Numbered from the stretch's first letter, positions 51,501 to 60,766 are shown. The stretch: DNA of 64,000 nucleotides from Terriglobus aquaticus (GCF_025685415.1 NZ_JAGSYB010000001.1:806001-870000), one strand, 5' to 3'. Numbers and translations are program-made. The notes: generated by a model not told the origin, from the letters alone.

Positions 51501-52153
51501 AGTACAACGCCAACGGCGGATCCTCCAGCGGCCGCCTTCCCACCGATCGTCCCAACACGTTCAAGGGATATGCGTACTACACCCTTGGCTACCTGCGCCG
51601 GTTCAACTCGGACTTCGGTATCTTCCAGACCATCTACCAGGGCTCGCCGAATACCACCTACACCAACGTGGGCTACAGCGAGAATGCCTTCCCAGTTGAT
51701 GTCTTCAATCGCGGCAAGTGGGCTGACGTAACGCAGGATCCGTCCACCGGCATCATCACGGTTGGCACCCCCCGCACCTTCCGCAATCCCTGGTACAACC
51801 AGACCGACTTCGACTTCACGGAGTCGTTCAAGATTGACGATCGGCAGTCGCTCCGATTCGCCACTACCTTCACCAACCTGCTAAATGATCACGCGGTCAC
51901 TGCGGTGTACGAACAGCTTGACTCCGCCTACTCCGCCAACCAATACATCACGCCGGGCGGTTACGCCTTCTACGACGGCGCTGCCTTCTACGCCGCCGCG
52001 GAGCACCCGTACGACGTGGCCAAATCACTGAACGGCAGCACCGCCACGAGCAACAACTTGGGCGGTCCAGAGACGATCAACTCACAATATGGCAAGCCGC
52101 TGTATTACCAACAGCCGCGCAACATCCGCTTTCAGTTGAGCTACACCTTCTAA
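48572..52153 (+). CDS. TonB-dependent receptor, Oar-like, complete
   Basis: A 1193-residue outer-membrane protein. The signal peptide is about 30 residues (FAATMSLPLFLSSASINPLL, then AQE). Next is a carboxypeptidase-regulatory-like beta-sandwich (GSLQGTVRDPSGAVVAHATV to LPPGSYTITVDAQGF), a plug (IDTTSVTTQTVVGADVIQYV, SEYGGAMGGVVNVIMKKGS) and a long barrel ending in FQLSYTF. Start taken at ATG 48572, where the signal peptide begins. Substrate unknown. A terminator follows. It is separate from the sugar locus by orientation and lack of the TTGTCGACAA site. Confidence 0.93.
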   Translation: MPHFRSIVFAATMSLPLFLSSASINPLLAQETTGSLQGTVRDPSGAVVAHATVTVTTPTLVGSKSDTTDSKGNYHFANLPPGSYTITVDAQGFTQLKQTGLMIEVGRSPSVDLKLGIGSENTTVEVTTESPQIDTTSVTTQTVVGADVIQYVPRGTTFQSVIQFAPAARNEPLMGNTTTNGSGSVSPGNGSNGSPYGYSIAGGSDSENSYLVEGQETANLIGGYSHTNVPFDFIQEVQVKTSGIASEYGGAMGGVVNVIMKKGSAQFHGSAFIQYNSSGLNGSPNPSPRYNPLDSGTTTNWLGSSAGYQGFIDPAYQSNTPVKPKTSLVFPGFTLGGPLVPFSSTLKDKLFFFVGFNPQLSRYAIQVNYGPSNGGLVPFSQNQNTYYTIARVDAQATKRIRVFGSWLYQLQRENGENLPSLDSKQGYFNAATGCFGAATSASNPCLSTGIPQFANAHTLGYVAPNITVNTGADITVTNNIVATSHFGYYFENYHDFGFPTTGVLNYFNTNGLGTTDATGAPLPAAYQQSTGYYNAALDQNYTQYNASKAIQFDQDVAWFKSGWGGSHNFKFGYQLTRNSNTLNQHYNEPLVNLYVGNSSAAQYSPSSSTGNANCAAYVALYGACQGRYGYVSIEDFGTHGSATSYNHGLYAQDSWTIARRLTLDYGVRFDKEYLPGEAQNATSITGANLSKPINFSWTDKFAPRIGASWDVAGDGKTKIFGDYGKFYDTMKLNLAISSFGGQYWQNCYFALDTPNLGSINPVFNSASRYCSGAAPNSTTNFAGGATPAGLTFLESQDFRSFPTTCSTCSAVQEGVAPGLKPYQQHEAVVGVDRQLTRTLALEVRYDRRRLDQAIEDASLASSVTGSETFVVVNPGRGVNASYTGFCQFLYGAGAADCTSSSGQYPPDQQIPAARSYDGVEFRLQKAVSNHWSGMLSYTYSYFRGNYTGLTSSDLADGGSGGRNAPNNSRSFDEPYFQYNANGGSSSGRLPTDRPNTFKGYAYYTLGYLRRFNSDFGIFQTIYQGSPNTTYTNVGYSENAFPVDVFNRGKWADVTQDPSTGIITVGTPRTFRNPWYNQTDFDFTESFKIDDRQSLRFATTFTNLLNDHAVTAVYEQLDSAYSANQYITPGGYAFYDGAAFYAAAEHPYDVAKSLNGSTATSNNLGGPETINSQYGKPLYYQQPRNIRFQLSYTF

Positions 52154-52171
52154 CTTCAGGTATGCGCTTTC

Positions 52172-52206
52172 GGCCGGGTCTGACCTCGCAGATCCGGCCC
52201 TTTTTT
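52172..52206 (+). terminator. Rho-independent terminator
   Basis: An 11-bp stem with one G-T pair (GGCCGGGTCTG with CAGATCCGGCC), loop ACCTCG, then CTTTTTT, 18 bp after the receptor stop. Confidence 0.88.
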
Positions 52207-52519
52207 GCGCTAAACCACACCGCTTCCAAAGGAAGGTGTGCTTCCGTCGCCAGCCCTGGATCGTGCCGTTGCCCTGCAAGCTCGCAGAGCCTCCGATGAT
52301 GTGCCGACGTTCCAAGTCGCTCTATAGCTGGCGAAGTGCTTCCGTTGAGTGCTTCCGTGCCGATGCGTCAACCGCGATGGTACTGGCCGCTCTGCACCAT
52401 CAGCCAACAGGCGTGTGACTGAAGGCTGTTGCTGGCAAAAGAGAAGGTCCATTCGTCGTTTCGGACGTAATGACACGGGACCCGATCTTCAGGTTTTATG
52501 GACTGGTCCTTATTTGGGC
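52207..52519. other. Intergenic stretch with short repeats
   Basis: No supported gene. It holds an imperfect hairpin at 52216-52240 (CACACC-GC-TTCC with GGAAGGTGTG) and three copies of GTGCTTCCGT at 52238, 52336 and 52349. The hairpin could end transcription of the glycosidase gene, but it has no T-tract. Confidence 0.4.
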
Positions 52520-54910
52520 TCACCTTTGTTGCGGAGGCTCAACCATGCCGGGAGATAGCCATACTTCAGCAACCTGGCCACCGCGCCCGCTGCCACCAGC
52601 ACCGGGCTGTCGCTGCCATTGGAGCGTAAGTGTGCCGCTCTTGGTGATGGACGGTGGCAGTGCGAACTCGACCTCCTGCGGGTTCGCCTTTCGCAGGTTC
52701 AGCGGCCGCACCACGGTGCCGTTGGCGAGCACCTCCATGGGCAGCGCGTAGTTTTCGCCGGCGTAGGTGATGCGGACGGTGTACGCCGCGTCGGGGTTCA
52801 GGCCGGTGTAGCGCAGGCTCAGGGGTGTTTCGTACAGCGTCTCCGCATAGCTGAGCCAGGAGAGTCGCCAGCCGTTCTCCAGTGTGCGATCCGCGATACC
52901 GTTGATCGCGGTGCGATACATCTCGGGGTCTTGCGTCCAGGGTACGCCGCGGACAAGATGAGGCTCGTTTGCCGGGTCACCCAGGTCATCGTAGTACCCG
53001 CCCGGTGCTGGGGTTTGCCAGTGTGCAATGCGCTGCAGTCGCGCCTGCTTCGCCGCCTCGTCGGGCAGGGCTGACACGCTGTGCATCTCGCTCGTAAGCC
53101 AGGTGCGGTCATTCAACGGAGTGTCAATCCGGTCCAGGTTCGCTCCGCGCTCCCAGTTCGAGGCGCCGTAGCGTGGGATGCTTAGTTGAAGGCCGACCTC
53201 GTGGAAGAGTTTGCCGGCGAGCGCTTCCAGATGTGAATGAATTTCAGTCTCTTCGCTCCCCGGGTGGGTATGCTGCAAAGCCTGTGTAGCGGCCTGCATT
53301 CTCTGCTGCGCGGTTCCCGGAGCTGCAAGTGCTCTCAGCGCCGCTTGCTCGCTGCTGAGTTCGCGGTCACGCTTGATCTGCAGGTAGCGATCATAGGCGT
53401 CGCGGTACAACAGGCTGTGCCATCGCCAGTCGGCAATGCGCGGCTCTGGCAAGTTCGCAAACTGCTGGTGCGTGTTCTGAATGGTGCTGGCCGTGGCGAG
53501 GATCTGGGTCGACCAGTTCTGTTCCAGGCCCGCGATCGCGTCTGCGTATGCCTGCGACCTTTCGCCCGCGCCGAGGAAGTATCGTGCGTACTCCTGCAGC
53601 GTTGTGGACGGCGACGTGTTGCGATTCCAACCCAGCGCGGCCCAGACGATCTTGTTCACGTCGTCGTTCACGCCTTCGCTGTACAGCATGAAGCCCGAGT
53701 TGTCGGCGGCATAGCGGCGGTAAGTGGTGGTGAACGCCTCGGGTCGCGGGCAGATCGGTTCACGCCCCTCGGTAAGGGCAAAGATCGGGTCCCACTCCGG
53801 TACGGGGAACTGCGCGTGCATGGTATGAGCGATGTCGGGATAGAACTCGACCGGCAGATCCGCGGGAATTTTCGCGCGCTCTTCCGGCAGGCCTTCTCTG
53901 GACTGCGGACCAAAGAAAACGCCGTTGAGCCACGATGGTCGCTGCGCCACCAGATCGTAAAAATGCTGAAACCGTTCTGCGGTGAAGCCCTGCGCAGAGA
54001 CCCAGATTGTTGCCTGCGGATGGTAGCGGTGCAGGATTGTGGACTCTTTCGCCAGCAGCGGAAACAGCACCTCGGGTGCGGTGTGGCCGGGATCGCCGCC
54101 GGGCACGTGCAGGCTGTCCACCAGCGGTAGGCGGCGCACGAGGCCCTCGAACTGCTTCAGCTCCGCGTCAACCTGCTTGGGGTCGGTGTAATCCTTCGCC
54201 ATCTCCGGGTAGTACAGGTCGTAGCGCAGCCCGTACTTCTGGCTCAGAGCAGAAAGGCCGACCACGACATCCAGTGGCGGCGCGTGGAACAGCGGACTGG
54301 TCCGGTCGTCGTCTGAGATGGGAGCGATTACCTGAACCGTGTTCATGCCGAAGACAGCGAGGTCCCACATCTGCTGCTCAAACTGCGGTAATGTCCAGGC
54401 GTCGTATGTGTTGTTCTTCATCCGGTACCCGATCTGATATCCGCGCACCGGTTTGTCCGGGGCGGAGAAGAACGGAGCCGGGTGGGGCAGGGGATCGCCG
54501 TGTGCGTTCAGGTGTCGCAAGAGCCAACCAGCGCCGAAGAGCTCACCCCGGGCATCGTTAGCGGCGATCACCAGGACGCGGCCATCCTGAAGGGTCGCGA
54601 CTGAGAAGCCTTCGGCAACCTGCTTGGCTGGTAAGTGTTGTCTGACCTGTCGCCACTCTGCATGCAACTGCCTGGGCAAAAGGTGGTCAACTTCCATATC
54701 CCGTGCGAGGACCACTGTTCTTTCCCTTAAGTGAACGGCGTTCCCTTGCACCCATTTGGAATGTGTCTGCTGAGCAGCTTCCATAGAAAACCGGAGCGCG
54801 ACCACCTCTTCTACCGGGCGATTTCTGCTGCACACGACGTGCACAGTCTGCTGCGCAGGTGAAGAAAGCGGGGTCACAAGGATGGTGGAAAGCACGAAAT
54901 ACCGGAGCAT
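52520..54910 (-). CDS. Secreted glycoside hydrolase, GH67/GH115 alpha-glucuronidase-like
   Basis: A 796-residue exported protein. The signal peptide is FVLSTILVTPLSSPAQQ. An N-terminal domain of the type seen before GH20/GH67/GH115 barrels follows (GRVLVIAANDARGELFGAGWLLRHL). Next is a (beta/alpha)8-like region (RGYQIGYRMKNNTYDAWT, FGMNTVQVIAP, LRYDLYYPEMAKDY, DSLHVPGGDPGHT, GFMLYSEGVNDDVNKIVWAALGWNRN). The C-terminal beta-domain is carbohydrate-binding-like. The exact family and catalytic acids are not certain. ATG 54910 has AGGA/AAGAG upstream. Two TTGTCGACAA-type operators stand 16-50 bp upstream, shared with the divergent receptor gene. Confidence 0.75.
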   Translation of the reverse strand: MLRYFVLSTILVTPLSSPAQQTVHVVCSRNRPVEEVVALRFSMEAAQQTHSKWVQGNAVHLRERTVVLARDMEVDHLLPRQLHAEWRQVRQHLPAKQVAEGFSVATLQDGRVLVIAANDARGELFGAGWLLRHLNAHGDPLPHPAPFFSAPDKPVRGYQIGYRMKNNTYDAWTLPQFEQQMWDLAVFGMNTVQVIAPISDDDRTSPLFHAPPLDVVVGLSALSQKYGLRYDLYYPEMAKDYTDPKQVDAELKQFEGLVRRLPLVDSLHVPGGDPGHTAPEVLFPLLAKESTILHRYHPQATIWVSAQGFTAERFQHFYDLVAQRPSWLNGVFFGPQSREGLPEERAKIPADLPVEFYPDIAHTMHAQFPVPEWDPIFALTEGREPICPRPEAFTTTYRRYAADNSGFMLYSEGVNDDVNKIVWAALGWNRNTSPSTTLQEYARYFLGAGERSQAYADAIAGLEQNWSTQILATASTIQNTHQQFANLPEPRIADWRWHSLLYRDAYDRYLQIKRDRELSSEQAALRALAAPGTAQQRMQAATQALQHTHPGSEETEIHSHLEALAGKLFHEVGLQLSIPRYGASNWERGANLDRIDTPLNDRTWLTSEMHSVSALPDEAAKQARLQRIAHWQTPAPGGYYDDLGDPANEPHLVRGVPWTQDPEMYRTAINGIADRTLENGWRLSWLSYAETLYETPLSLRYTGLNPDAAYTVRITYAGENYALPMEVLANGTVVRPLNLRKANPQEVEFALPPSITKSGTLTLQWQRQPGAGGSGRGGQVAEVWLSPGMVEPPQQR

Positions 54911-54925
54911 TGATGTCTCTTCCTG

Positions 54926-54937
54926 ATTGTCGACAAT
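54926..54937. promoter_or_regulatory. Operator 1: perfect palindrome ATTGTCGACAAT
   Basis: A 12-bp perfect palindrome between the glycosidase and receptor genes. It fits the TNGT-NN-ACNA form bound by FadR-type GntR proteins. Confidence 0.7.
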
Positions 54938-54947
54938 AATAATTAAA

Positions 54948-54959
54948 ACTGTCGACATA
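54948..54959. promoter_or_regulatory. Operator 2: ACTGTCGACATA
   Basis: Core TGTCGACA, centred 22 bp (two helical turns) from operator 1. The AT-rich spacer (AATAATTAAAA) may hold the -10 of the glycosidase promoter on the minus strand. Confidence 0.6.
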
Positions 54960-54965
54960 TTTTCC

Positions 54966-54994
54966 TTGATTTACCAACTTGCGAACAGTTACCT
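54966..54994 (+). promoter_or_regulatory. Possible promoter of the sugar-locus receptor gene
   Basis: TTGATT (54966-54971), a 17-bp spacer, TTACCT (54989-54994), about 95 nt before the receptor GTG. The -10 match is weak. Confidence 0.35.
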
Positions 54995-55090
54995 TGCGTT
55001 CACACATGAAATGACGCCGTTTCTCCAGAAGGAAGGAGATCAGGCGTGGCCAGACCGGCCCGCAGATTGCGCGCTTCATAGGAGATTAGT

Positions 55091-58000
55091 GTGCGAAACA
55101 GGAATGTCATTCAAATTGGGGCAGTGGCAACCATGCTGTCCTGCGTTGCGGCAGCATATGGACAGAGCAGCACGGGGTCTCTGTTTGGAACGGTAACTGA
55201 CACTTCCGGAGCTGTGGTCCCCAACGCAACCGTCTCCGTTGTGAATGTCGACACAGGCGTGAGGACGGATGTGAAGACAAACGGCGAGGGACTCTACTCG
55301 CTGCGCTTTCTGCAGATCGGCCAATACCGGGTGATGGTGGAAGCGCCAGGTTTCAGGCCCTACGCCGTTGGACCGGTGACGGTTGAGACCAACCTGCCGC
55401 TGAAGGTGGACAGCACGCTGGCCATTGGGTCAGAGACTTCCGTGTCCGTGAACGCGGATGTGGTTCCGCTGCTGAACACGGAAAACGGCACCGTGCAGGC
55501 TGTGGTGGACGCGAAGACGATCGACAACGTGCCGATCAACGGCCGCAACTTTACGCAGCTGACGCAGTTCACGCCAGGCATCGCGCTGACCAACCAGAAC
55601 CAATGGAACGGCGCGACTGGCAACCCGAACAATTCCGGTGTGCGCCAGCAGAGCGTGGCCACAGCGCCGTCCATCAACGGCAACCGCATGATCACGAACA
55701 ACTACACGCTGGACGGCATCCAGTTCTTCGACTCCGGTGCCAACTTCTCGAACGCCTTCGGCCTGCCCGGCTACAACCCGAGCCCGGATGCGATTCAGCA
55801 GGTCACCGTGGTCAGCACAAATCCGGCAGCCGAGTTCGGCTTCGGCACCGGCGGACAGATTCTGACTGTGTTGAAGAGCGGCACCAACAGCTTCCACGGC
55901 AGCGCCTACGACTACCTGCAGAACTGGAACCAGGACGCGAACACCTGGGGTAACAAGCGCGTGGCGAATGTTGCGAGCTTCACGCCCAGGACACGCTACA
56001 CTCAGCAGACCTTTGGCGGCACGCTGGGCGGCCCCATCTTCCGAGACAAGCTGTTCTTCTTCGCCGACTACGCCGGCTACCGGAAGCCGACTTCCGCGAC
56101 GTCGCTGTACAGCGTGCTGCCGCAGGCGTTCCGCAATGGCGATTTCTCTGCGCTGCTAACGGCTGCAAACGGCAGCAAGCAGTTGTACGACTCGCAGAAC
56201 GGCTATCGTGCCTTTGCAAACAACCAGCTACCGATCAATAACCCGGTGGCGAAGTACCTGTTTGCGCATCCGGAGCTTTACCCCTTGCCAAATCGCACAT
56301 CACCTGCGGCGGATGGTGTGTACCAGAACTACACGGGCGCGGCGGTCAAGTCGCTGGACCGGAACGATCAGGGCGACATCAAGATCGACTACAGGATCTC
56401 TGACCGCGACAGCGTGTTCGCTCGCGCTTCGTTCAGCCAGGCTCGCTCCGGTGCTTCGAATCAGGGCGTCGGTTTCGCGTTGCCGCTGGTCTCAGAGTTC
56501 CCCTTCAGCAGCTATGCCGCGAGCTACACGCGCGTCTTCTCGCCGACGATCTTGAACGAGTTCCGCGGCGGCTTCACGCGCATCGCCTACAACAGCTATA
56601 ACCAGGACTTTACGGGCGTGTTCGGCAACAACGGCGATGGCCTGGTGGGTATTAGCCTGCCATTTGCGCAAACCGCACCAGGCTTCACTGCGCAATCGTT
56701 CGTGCAGAACGCGTCTACGCCGCCTTCCACTTTGGGGACGGCTGCATCGGGTCGTCTTGCTCTAGATAACAATTACGAGTACGACGACACTCTCTCGATC
56801 CAGCGTGGACGGCACCAATTGCGCGCCGGCATCCAGGTGGTCTTCTACGAAAATAACTTCCAGGCGAATCCGGCGGGCGCGCTGGGTACATTCACCTACA
56901 ACGGCCTGTACACCGGCAATCCCGCGGCGAAGTCACCCAACGGTTATGACCTGGCGGACTGGGTGCTTGGCTATGCGTCTGCTTCGTCGATCAGCGTGGG
57001 CGGTACCGGACGTCGCGGTGGGAGACAGATTCGGTCCGCTTACTTCTTCCAGGACGACTTCCGCGTGAACGACAAGCTCACGTTGAATCTCGGCCTGCGG
57101 TATGAGTACGACCAGCCCTTCCACGAGGTGCAGAACCGCATCGCCAAGATCGACATTGCGACCGGGCAGTTGCGGCTGGCGGGTGTGAACGGCAACAACC
57201 GCGCGCTCTATAACCCGTTTTACGGTCAGGTTGATCCGCGCTTTGGCTTCGCGTACCAGATCAACCCGCGCACAGTGGTTCGCGGTGGCTTTGCCAGCAC
57301 GACGTTTATGGACTTCAACCAGTTCGTTAGCCACGCCACCAACCGACCGTTCGTGAACACCGCAACGGCAGCGGGCGTGACGCCCAGCGCGACTACGGGT
57401 GGTACGGTCATCAATCCTGCAAACGGCTTCGCCAACGTCGCGGCAGCGAGCACACCCACCAGCTACGCAACGTGGCGCGACGACCTACGGCCCGCATTTG
57501 TGCCGTCGTACGATCTGTCGTTGGAATACCAGCTGAGCAACACGCAGACACTGATGGCAGCGTACGTCGGCAACATCGGCAACCGCCTGTTGAACCTTCG
57601 CAACATCAACCAGCTGCACAATCCGGTGGTGGGCACCAGCACCGAGGTCGCGCCGTACTTCGCGCTTGCCGGACAGACGAACACGGTCACGCTGTTCGAC
57701 CAAGAAGGTATGCAGAACTACAACGCGGGCGAGGTGATCTACCGTAAGCGCGCGAGCCGCGGCATCACTTTTACGCTGAACTACACGTTTGCCAAAAACC
57801 TGACCAACGCGCAGGGATACGCGGCGCCGTCGAACATCTCTGGCGGTAGCAACTACCCGCAGGACTCATACAATCTGCGTGCGGAGTACGGCCCGGCCGG
57901 CTTCGACATTCGGCAGAACCTTACGTCGACATTTGTCGCGGAGCTGCCGTTCGGTCGTGGTCGCGCGATCGGACGCAACATGAACCCCGTGCTGGATACT

Positions 58001-58534
58001 CTGGTTGGCGGCTGGAAGGTAGCGGGCAACGCAACGCTGTACACCGGGTTCCCGATCACGGTCCAGGCGAACAACGCCGCAAACACAAACCAAGCTACAG
58101 GTCGCGCCAATCACTACCGCAAGCTGGTGCGCCGCAATCCCAAGTTCCTGCCAGTGGTTCAGGCGACCACGGCAAGTGGGGCGGGCCAGTATGGATGGTG
58201 GGGCAACGATCCCTCTGCTACGCCGTGCACCACGCCCGGTGTTGACAACGGCATTTGCGCTTATGGCGTGCCGGCTGCCGGGACGTATGGCAACGCTGGG
58301 ATCGGTACGGAGCGCAGCCCGGGGTTCCGCGGGATCGACGCTGCCGGATTTAAGAACTTCCACATCTGGCGCGAGAACAACTTGGTCTTCCGCGTGGATG
58401 CGTACAACGTGGGCAACATCGCGTCGTACAACAACCCTGGTCGCAGCGTAGCGACACCTTCCACTTTCGGGCTTGTGCAGAGCACGCGCTCGCAGCAGCG
58501 CCAAATCCAGTTCGCTCTGAAATACACGTTCTAA
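55091..58534 (+). CDS. TonB-dependent receptor, Oar-like, of the sugar locus
   Basis: A 1147-residue outer-membrane receptor starting at GTG, with AGGAG about 7 nt upstream. The signal peptide is IGAVATMLSCVAAAYGQ. It has the regulatory-like N-domain (GSLFGTVTDTSGAVVPNATV to YRVMVEAPGF), a plug (VPINGRNFTQLTQFTPGIAL, YTLDGIQFFDSG, FGFGTGGQILTVLKSGTNSF) and a barrel ending FALKYTF. It is divergent from the glycosidase gene and shares its operator region, so it probably imports the products or substrate of that enzyme. Confidence 0.93.
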   Translation: MRNRNVIQIGAVATMLSCVAAAYGQSSTGSLFGTVTDTSGAVVPNATVSVVNVDTGVRTDVKTNGEGLYSLRFLQIGQYRVMVEAPGFRPYAVGPVTVETNLPLKVDSTLAIGSETSVSVNADVVPLLNTENGTVQAVVDAKTIDNVPINGRNFTQLTQFTPGIALTNQNQWNGATGNPNNSGVRQQSVATAPSINGNRMITNNYTLDGIQFFDSGANFSNAFGLPGYNPSPDAIQQVTVVSTNPAAEFGFGTGGQILTVLKSGTNSFHGSAYDYLQNWNQDANTWGNKRVANVASFTPRTRYTQQTFGGTLGGPIFRDKLFFFADYAGYRKPTSATSLYSVLPQAFRNGDFSALLTAANGSKQLYDSQNGYRAFANNQLPINNPVAKYLFAHPELYPLPNRTSPAADGVYQNYTGAAVKSLDRNDQGDIKIDYRISDRDSVFARASFSQARSGASNQGVGFALPLVSEFPFSSYAASYTRVFSPTILNEFRGGFTRIAYNSYNQDFTGVFGNNGDGLVGISLPFAQTAPGFTAQSFVQNASTPPSTLGTAASGRLALDNNYEYDDTLSIQRGRHQLRAGIQVVFYENNFQANPAGALGTFTYNGLYTGNPAAKSPNGYDLADWVLGYASASSISVGGTGRRGGRQIRSAYFFQDDFRVNDKLTLNLGLRYEYDQPFHEVQNRIAKIDIATGQLRLAGVNGNNRALYNPFYGQVDPRFGFAYQINPRTVVRGGFASTTFMDFNQFVSHATNRPFVNTATAAGVTPSATTGGTVINPANGFANVAAASTPTSYATWRDDLRPAFVPSYDLSLEYQLSNTQTLMAAYVGNIGNRLLNLRNINQLHNPVVGTSTEVAPYFALAGQTNTVTLFDQEGMQNYNAGEVIYRKRASRGITFTLNYTFAKNLTNAQGYAAPSNISGGSNYPQDSYNLRAEYGPAGFDIRQNLTSTFVAELPFGRGRAIGRNMNPVLDTLVGGWKVAGNATLYTGFPITVQANNAANTNQATGRANHYRKLVRRNPKFLPVVQATTASGAGQYGWWGNDPSATPCTTPGVDNGICAYGVPAAGTYGNAGIGTERSPGFRGIDAAGFKNFHIWRENNLVFRVDAYNVGNIASYNNPGRSVATPSTFGLVQSTRSQQRQIQFALKYTF

Positions 58535-58555
58535 GTCTGCAGTTGGCTCCTCCAT

Positions 58556-58587
58556 AGGTCGGCCTTTGGGCCGGCCTCCTTTTTTTG
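58556..58587 (+). terminator. Rho-independent terminator
   Basis: An AGGTCGGCC/GGCCGGCCT stem with one T-G pair and a 4-nt loop, then a run of eight T after CC, 21 bp after the receptor stop. Confidence 0.9.
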
Positions 58588-58705
58588 GGTTTCAGCGGGA
58601 CCTGGCGCGGCTGCTTACTCTGGAGGTCGGAGCCGCACCAATCCGGAGCACTGGACGCGATAGCTGATGCGGCTCTTCCTCTGCGGCGTACTTGAGCGCT
58701 CACAG

Positions 58706-59923
58706 CTACTGGTTGAAGCGGGCAAAGCGAGAGGCGAGCAACGCCATGAGCAGACCCAACAGCAAATAGAGCCAACCAGTGTTGCCAAGTGCGTGCGCCA
58801 TGCCGAGGCGCTTGGATAGGCCAGCTACATACAGCGGCGCCAAGCCTCCACCGATCCAGCCGAGGGAGTTCATCAGGCCCGCGGCAAAGCCTCGCTCCTC
58901 TTCGGAGACGGTGTCGTAAAGCGATGCCCAGATGTTCGAGTCGTAGATTCCTTTGGCCAGGCCGAAGCCGATCAGCGCAAAGATCACCAGCGATAACGCA
59001 GATGCGCCACCGAAGAGCAGCAGGAAGGGCGCACCGACAAACAGGCCGATAGCCTGTGTCCGCATGCGTCCGCCACGCCGCTTGCGTGACATGCGATCCG
59101 CGAGCACGCCGCCCAGCAGCACGCCCAAGATTGAGGCGACCTGCACGTAAATGGTCGACTGTAAACCGGCCGACGCAACGTTCAGGTGCCAACGCTGGTA
59201 CAAGAACGTGGGCAGCCACGTTAGAAAGCAGGAAGCGACGAAGTTTGCGCCGATGAAGATGCAGACCAGCAGTTGCGCACGCTGGTTCTGCGCAAGTCGA
59301 AAAAGCTGCTTTTCGAGGTTGAGGGTCTCAGGCATGCGCTTAACCGTGTTGCGCATGTGCGGCTGTCGAAGATAAAGAGCAAGAATGACTGCCAGCACCA
59401 GCCCGCCCGCTCCAAAGAAGGCAAAGCTCTGGTGCCATCCGCTGCGCTCCGCGATCCATGCCGCGAGTCCGCCACCGGCTACCGTGCCCACATACACACC
59501 CGACTGGTGAAAGGCGAGCGCGCGGGAGCGAGTGTCTGGGCCGTGGTAGTCGGCGAGCAGCGAGAGTGCGGCGGGAAAGTAAAAGGCCTCGCCCAAGCCG
59601 CTTAGCGTTCGCAGAACGATGAGTGGAGTCAGGGTATGGACGAACGCTGTCGCTCCGGTGACAAGCGACCACAACGTTAGCGCGATGACGATGATCCACT
59701 TGCGGCTGAACCGGTCGCACAAGCGGCCGGCGATGGGCCCGGTCACGGCGTACATCCACATGAATGCGGAGCCGACAAAGCCAAGCTGGTAAGGGCCCAG
59801 ATGTAGATCGCGCGACAGCAACGGAAAAACGGAAAAGATCGCCTGGCGATCTGCATAGTTGAAAAAGCAGACCCACCACAGCAGCGCTACCGCGACCCAG
59901 CGACCGTCTCTTTTTTCGGTCAC
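58706..59923 (-). CDS. MFS transporter (sugar-acid/anion:cation symporter-like)
   Basis: A 405-residue inner-membrane carrier with 12 predicted helices. It has WWVCFFNYADRQAIFSVFPLL, FMWMYAVTGPIAGRLCDRFSRKWI (the loop 2-3 MFS motif), GLGEAFYFPAALSLLADYH, and a second-half motif VLLGGVLADRMSRKRRGG. The pattern resembles the hexuronate/galactonate branch of the family; the substrate is inferred from context. GTG start, 3 bp after the regulator stop, so both are one transcript. Confidence 0.88.
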   Translation of the reverse strand: MTEKRDGRWVAVALLWWVCFFNYADRQAIFSVFPLLSRDLHLGPYQLGFVGSAFMWMYAVTGPIAGRLCDRFSRKWIIVIALTLWSLVTGATAFVHTLTPLIVLRTLSGLGEAFYFPAALSLLADYHGPDTRSRALAFHQSGVYVGTVAGGGLAAWIAERSGWHQSFAFFGAGGLVLAVILALYLRQPHMRNTVKRMPETLNLEKQLFRLAQNQRAQLLVCIFIGANFVASCFLTWLPTFLYQRWHLNVASAGLQSTIYVQVASILGVLLGGVLADRMSRKRRGGRMRTQAIGLFVGAPFLLLFGGASALSLVIFALIGFGLAKGIYDSNIWASLYDTVSEEERGFAAGLMNSLGWIGGGLAPLYVAGLSKRLGMAHALGNTGWLYLLLGLLMALLASRFARFNQ

Positions 59924-59926
59924 GCC

Positions 59927-60721
59927 TTACATCCCGGTCCGTGCAACGGTCGCGGGGTCAATGCCGAGATCGAAAGCGGCACTGTGCTTCTGCATCAGCC
60001 GCTCGCGCGTGTAGGCGTCGTACTCCTCCAGGCGCTCTTGCAGGGAATGGCGGATGTGCGCGGCGAGCAGCCCCGCTGCGCGATCAGCGTCCTGCGCCAG
60101 CACAGCGTCCACAATTTCGCAGTGCTGTTTGTGGATGATCTCCAGCGCTTTTAGATCGTGGCCCTGCCGGCGAATCGAGAAGATGCGCACTAAGATGCGG
60201 GTGTCGTTCACAATCTTCTGCATCCGCGCATTCTGGGTTGAGAGCACAAGCAGAGCATGCAAGCGCAGATCCAGCATCATGAATGCGGCCTGCTCCTGGT
60301 CATCCAGTCGCTGCTTGCCGCTGGTGGCAAGAGTGTGGTGAATCTCCTCAAGCTGCTGCAGTATCTTCTTCAGATGTTCGACACTGGGGGCAGGCATACC
60401 GCGTTCCGCGGCCTTACGCACCGCGAACGTCTCCAGCGCCTCGCGCACCTCGTACAGGTCGACAATGTCTGTGCGTGACAGGTCGACGACGATCGAGCTG
60501 CGATTGGGCGACTGCTCGACAATGCCCTCGGCAACCAGTTGGCCGATGGCTTCACGCACCGGTGTCCTGCTCACGCGCAGATCCTGCGAGATCTGCAGCT
60601 CCGAGAGAACGGTGCCACGCGCAATCTTTCCAGAGATGATGCCTTGCTGAAGATGGGCATACACACGCTGGCGGGCGGAGACCTTTGGCTTCTGCTTGGG
60701 CTTGAGCTTTGTTGCAGGCAT
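59927..60721 (-). CDS. GntR family regulator, FadR subfamily (FCD domain)
   Basis: A 264-residue repressor-type protein. A Lys-rich N-terminus precedes the GntR winged helix (VSARQRVYAHLQQGIISGKI, LSELQISQDLRVSRTPVREAI). The all-helical FCD ligand domain has VREALETFAVRKAAERG, LRLHALLVLSTQNARM and AAHIRHSLQERLEEY, with His that can bind metal. Such proteins sense sugar acids or carboxylates. ATG 60721 is preferred over the in-frame TTG 60739. It probably binds the palindrome 46 bp upstream and the pair at 54926-54959. Confidence 0.9.
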   Translation of the reverse strand: MPATKLKPKQKPKVSARQRVYAHLQQGIISGKIARGTVLSELQISQDLRVSRTPVREAIGQLVAEGIVEQSPNRSSIVVDLSRTDIVDLYEVREALETFAVRKAAERGMPAPSVEHLKKILQQLEEIHHTLATSGKQRLDDQEQAAFMMLDLRLHALLVLSTQNARMQKIVNDTRILVRIFSIRRQGHDLKALEIIHKQHCEIVDAVLAQDADRAAGLLAAHIRHSLQERLEEYDAYTRERLMQKHSAAFDLGIDPATVARTGM

Positions 60722-60766
60722 GGGACTATTTTGCTTCAAAAAATGGTTGGCTGCGCATCAATAACA

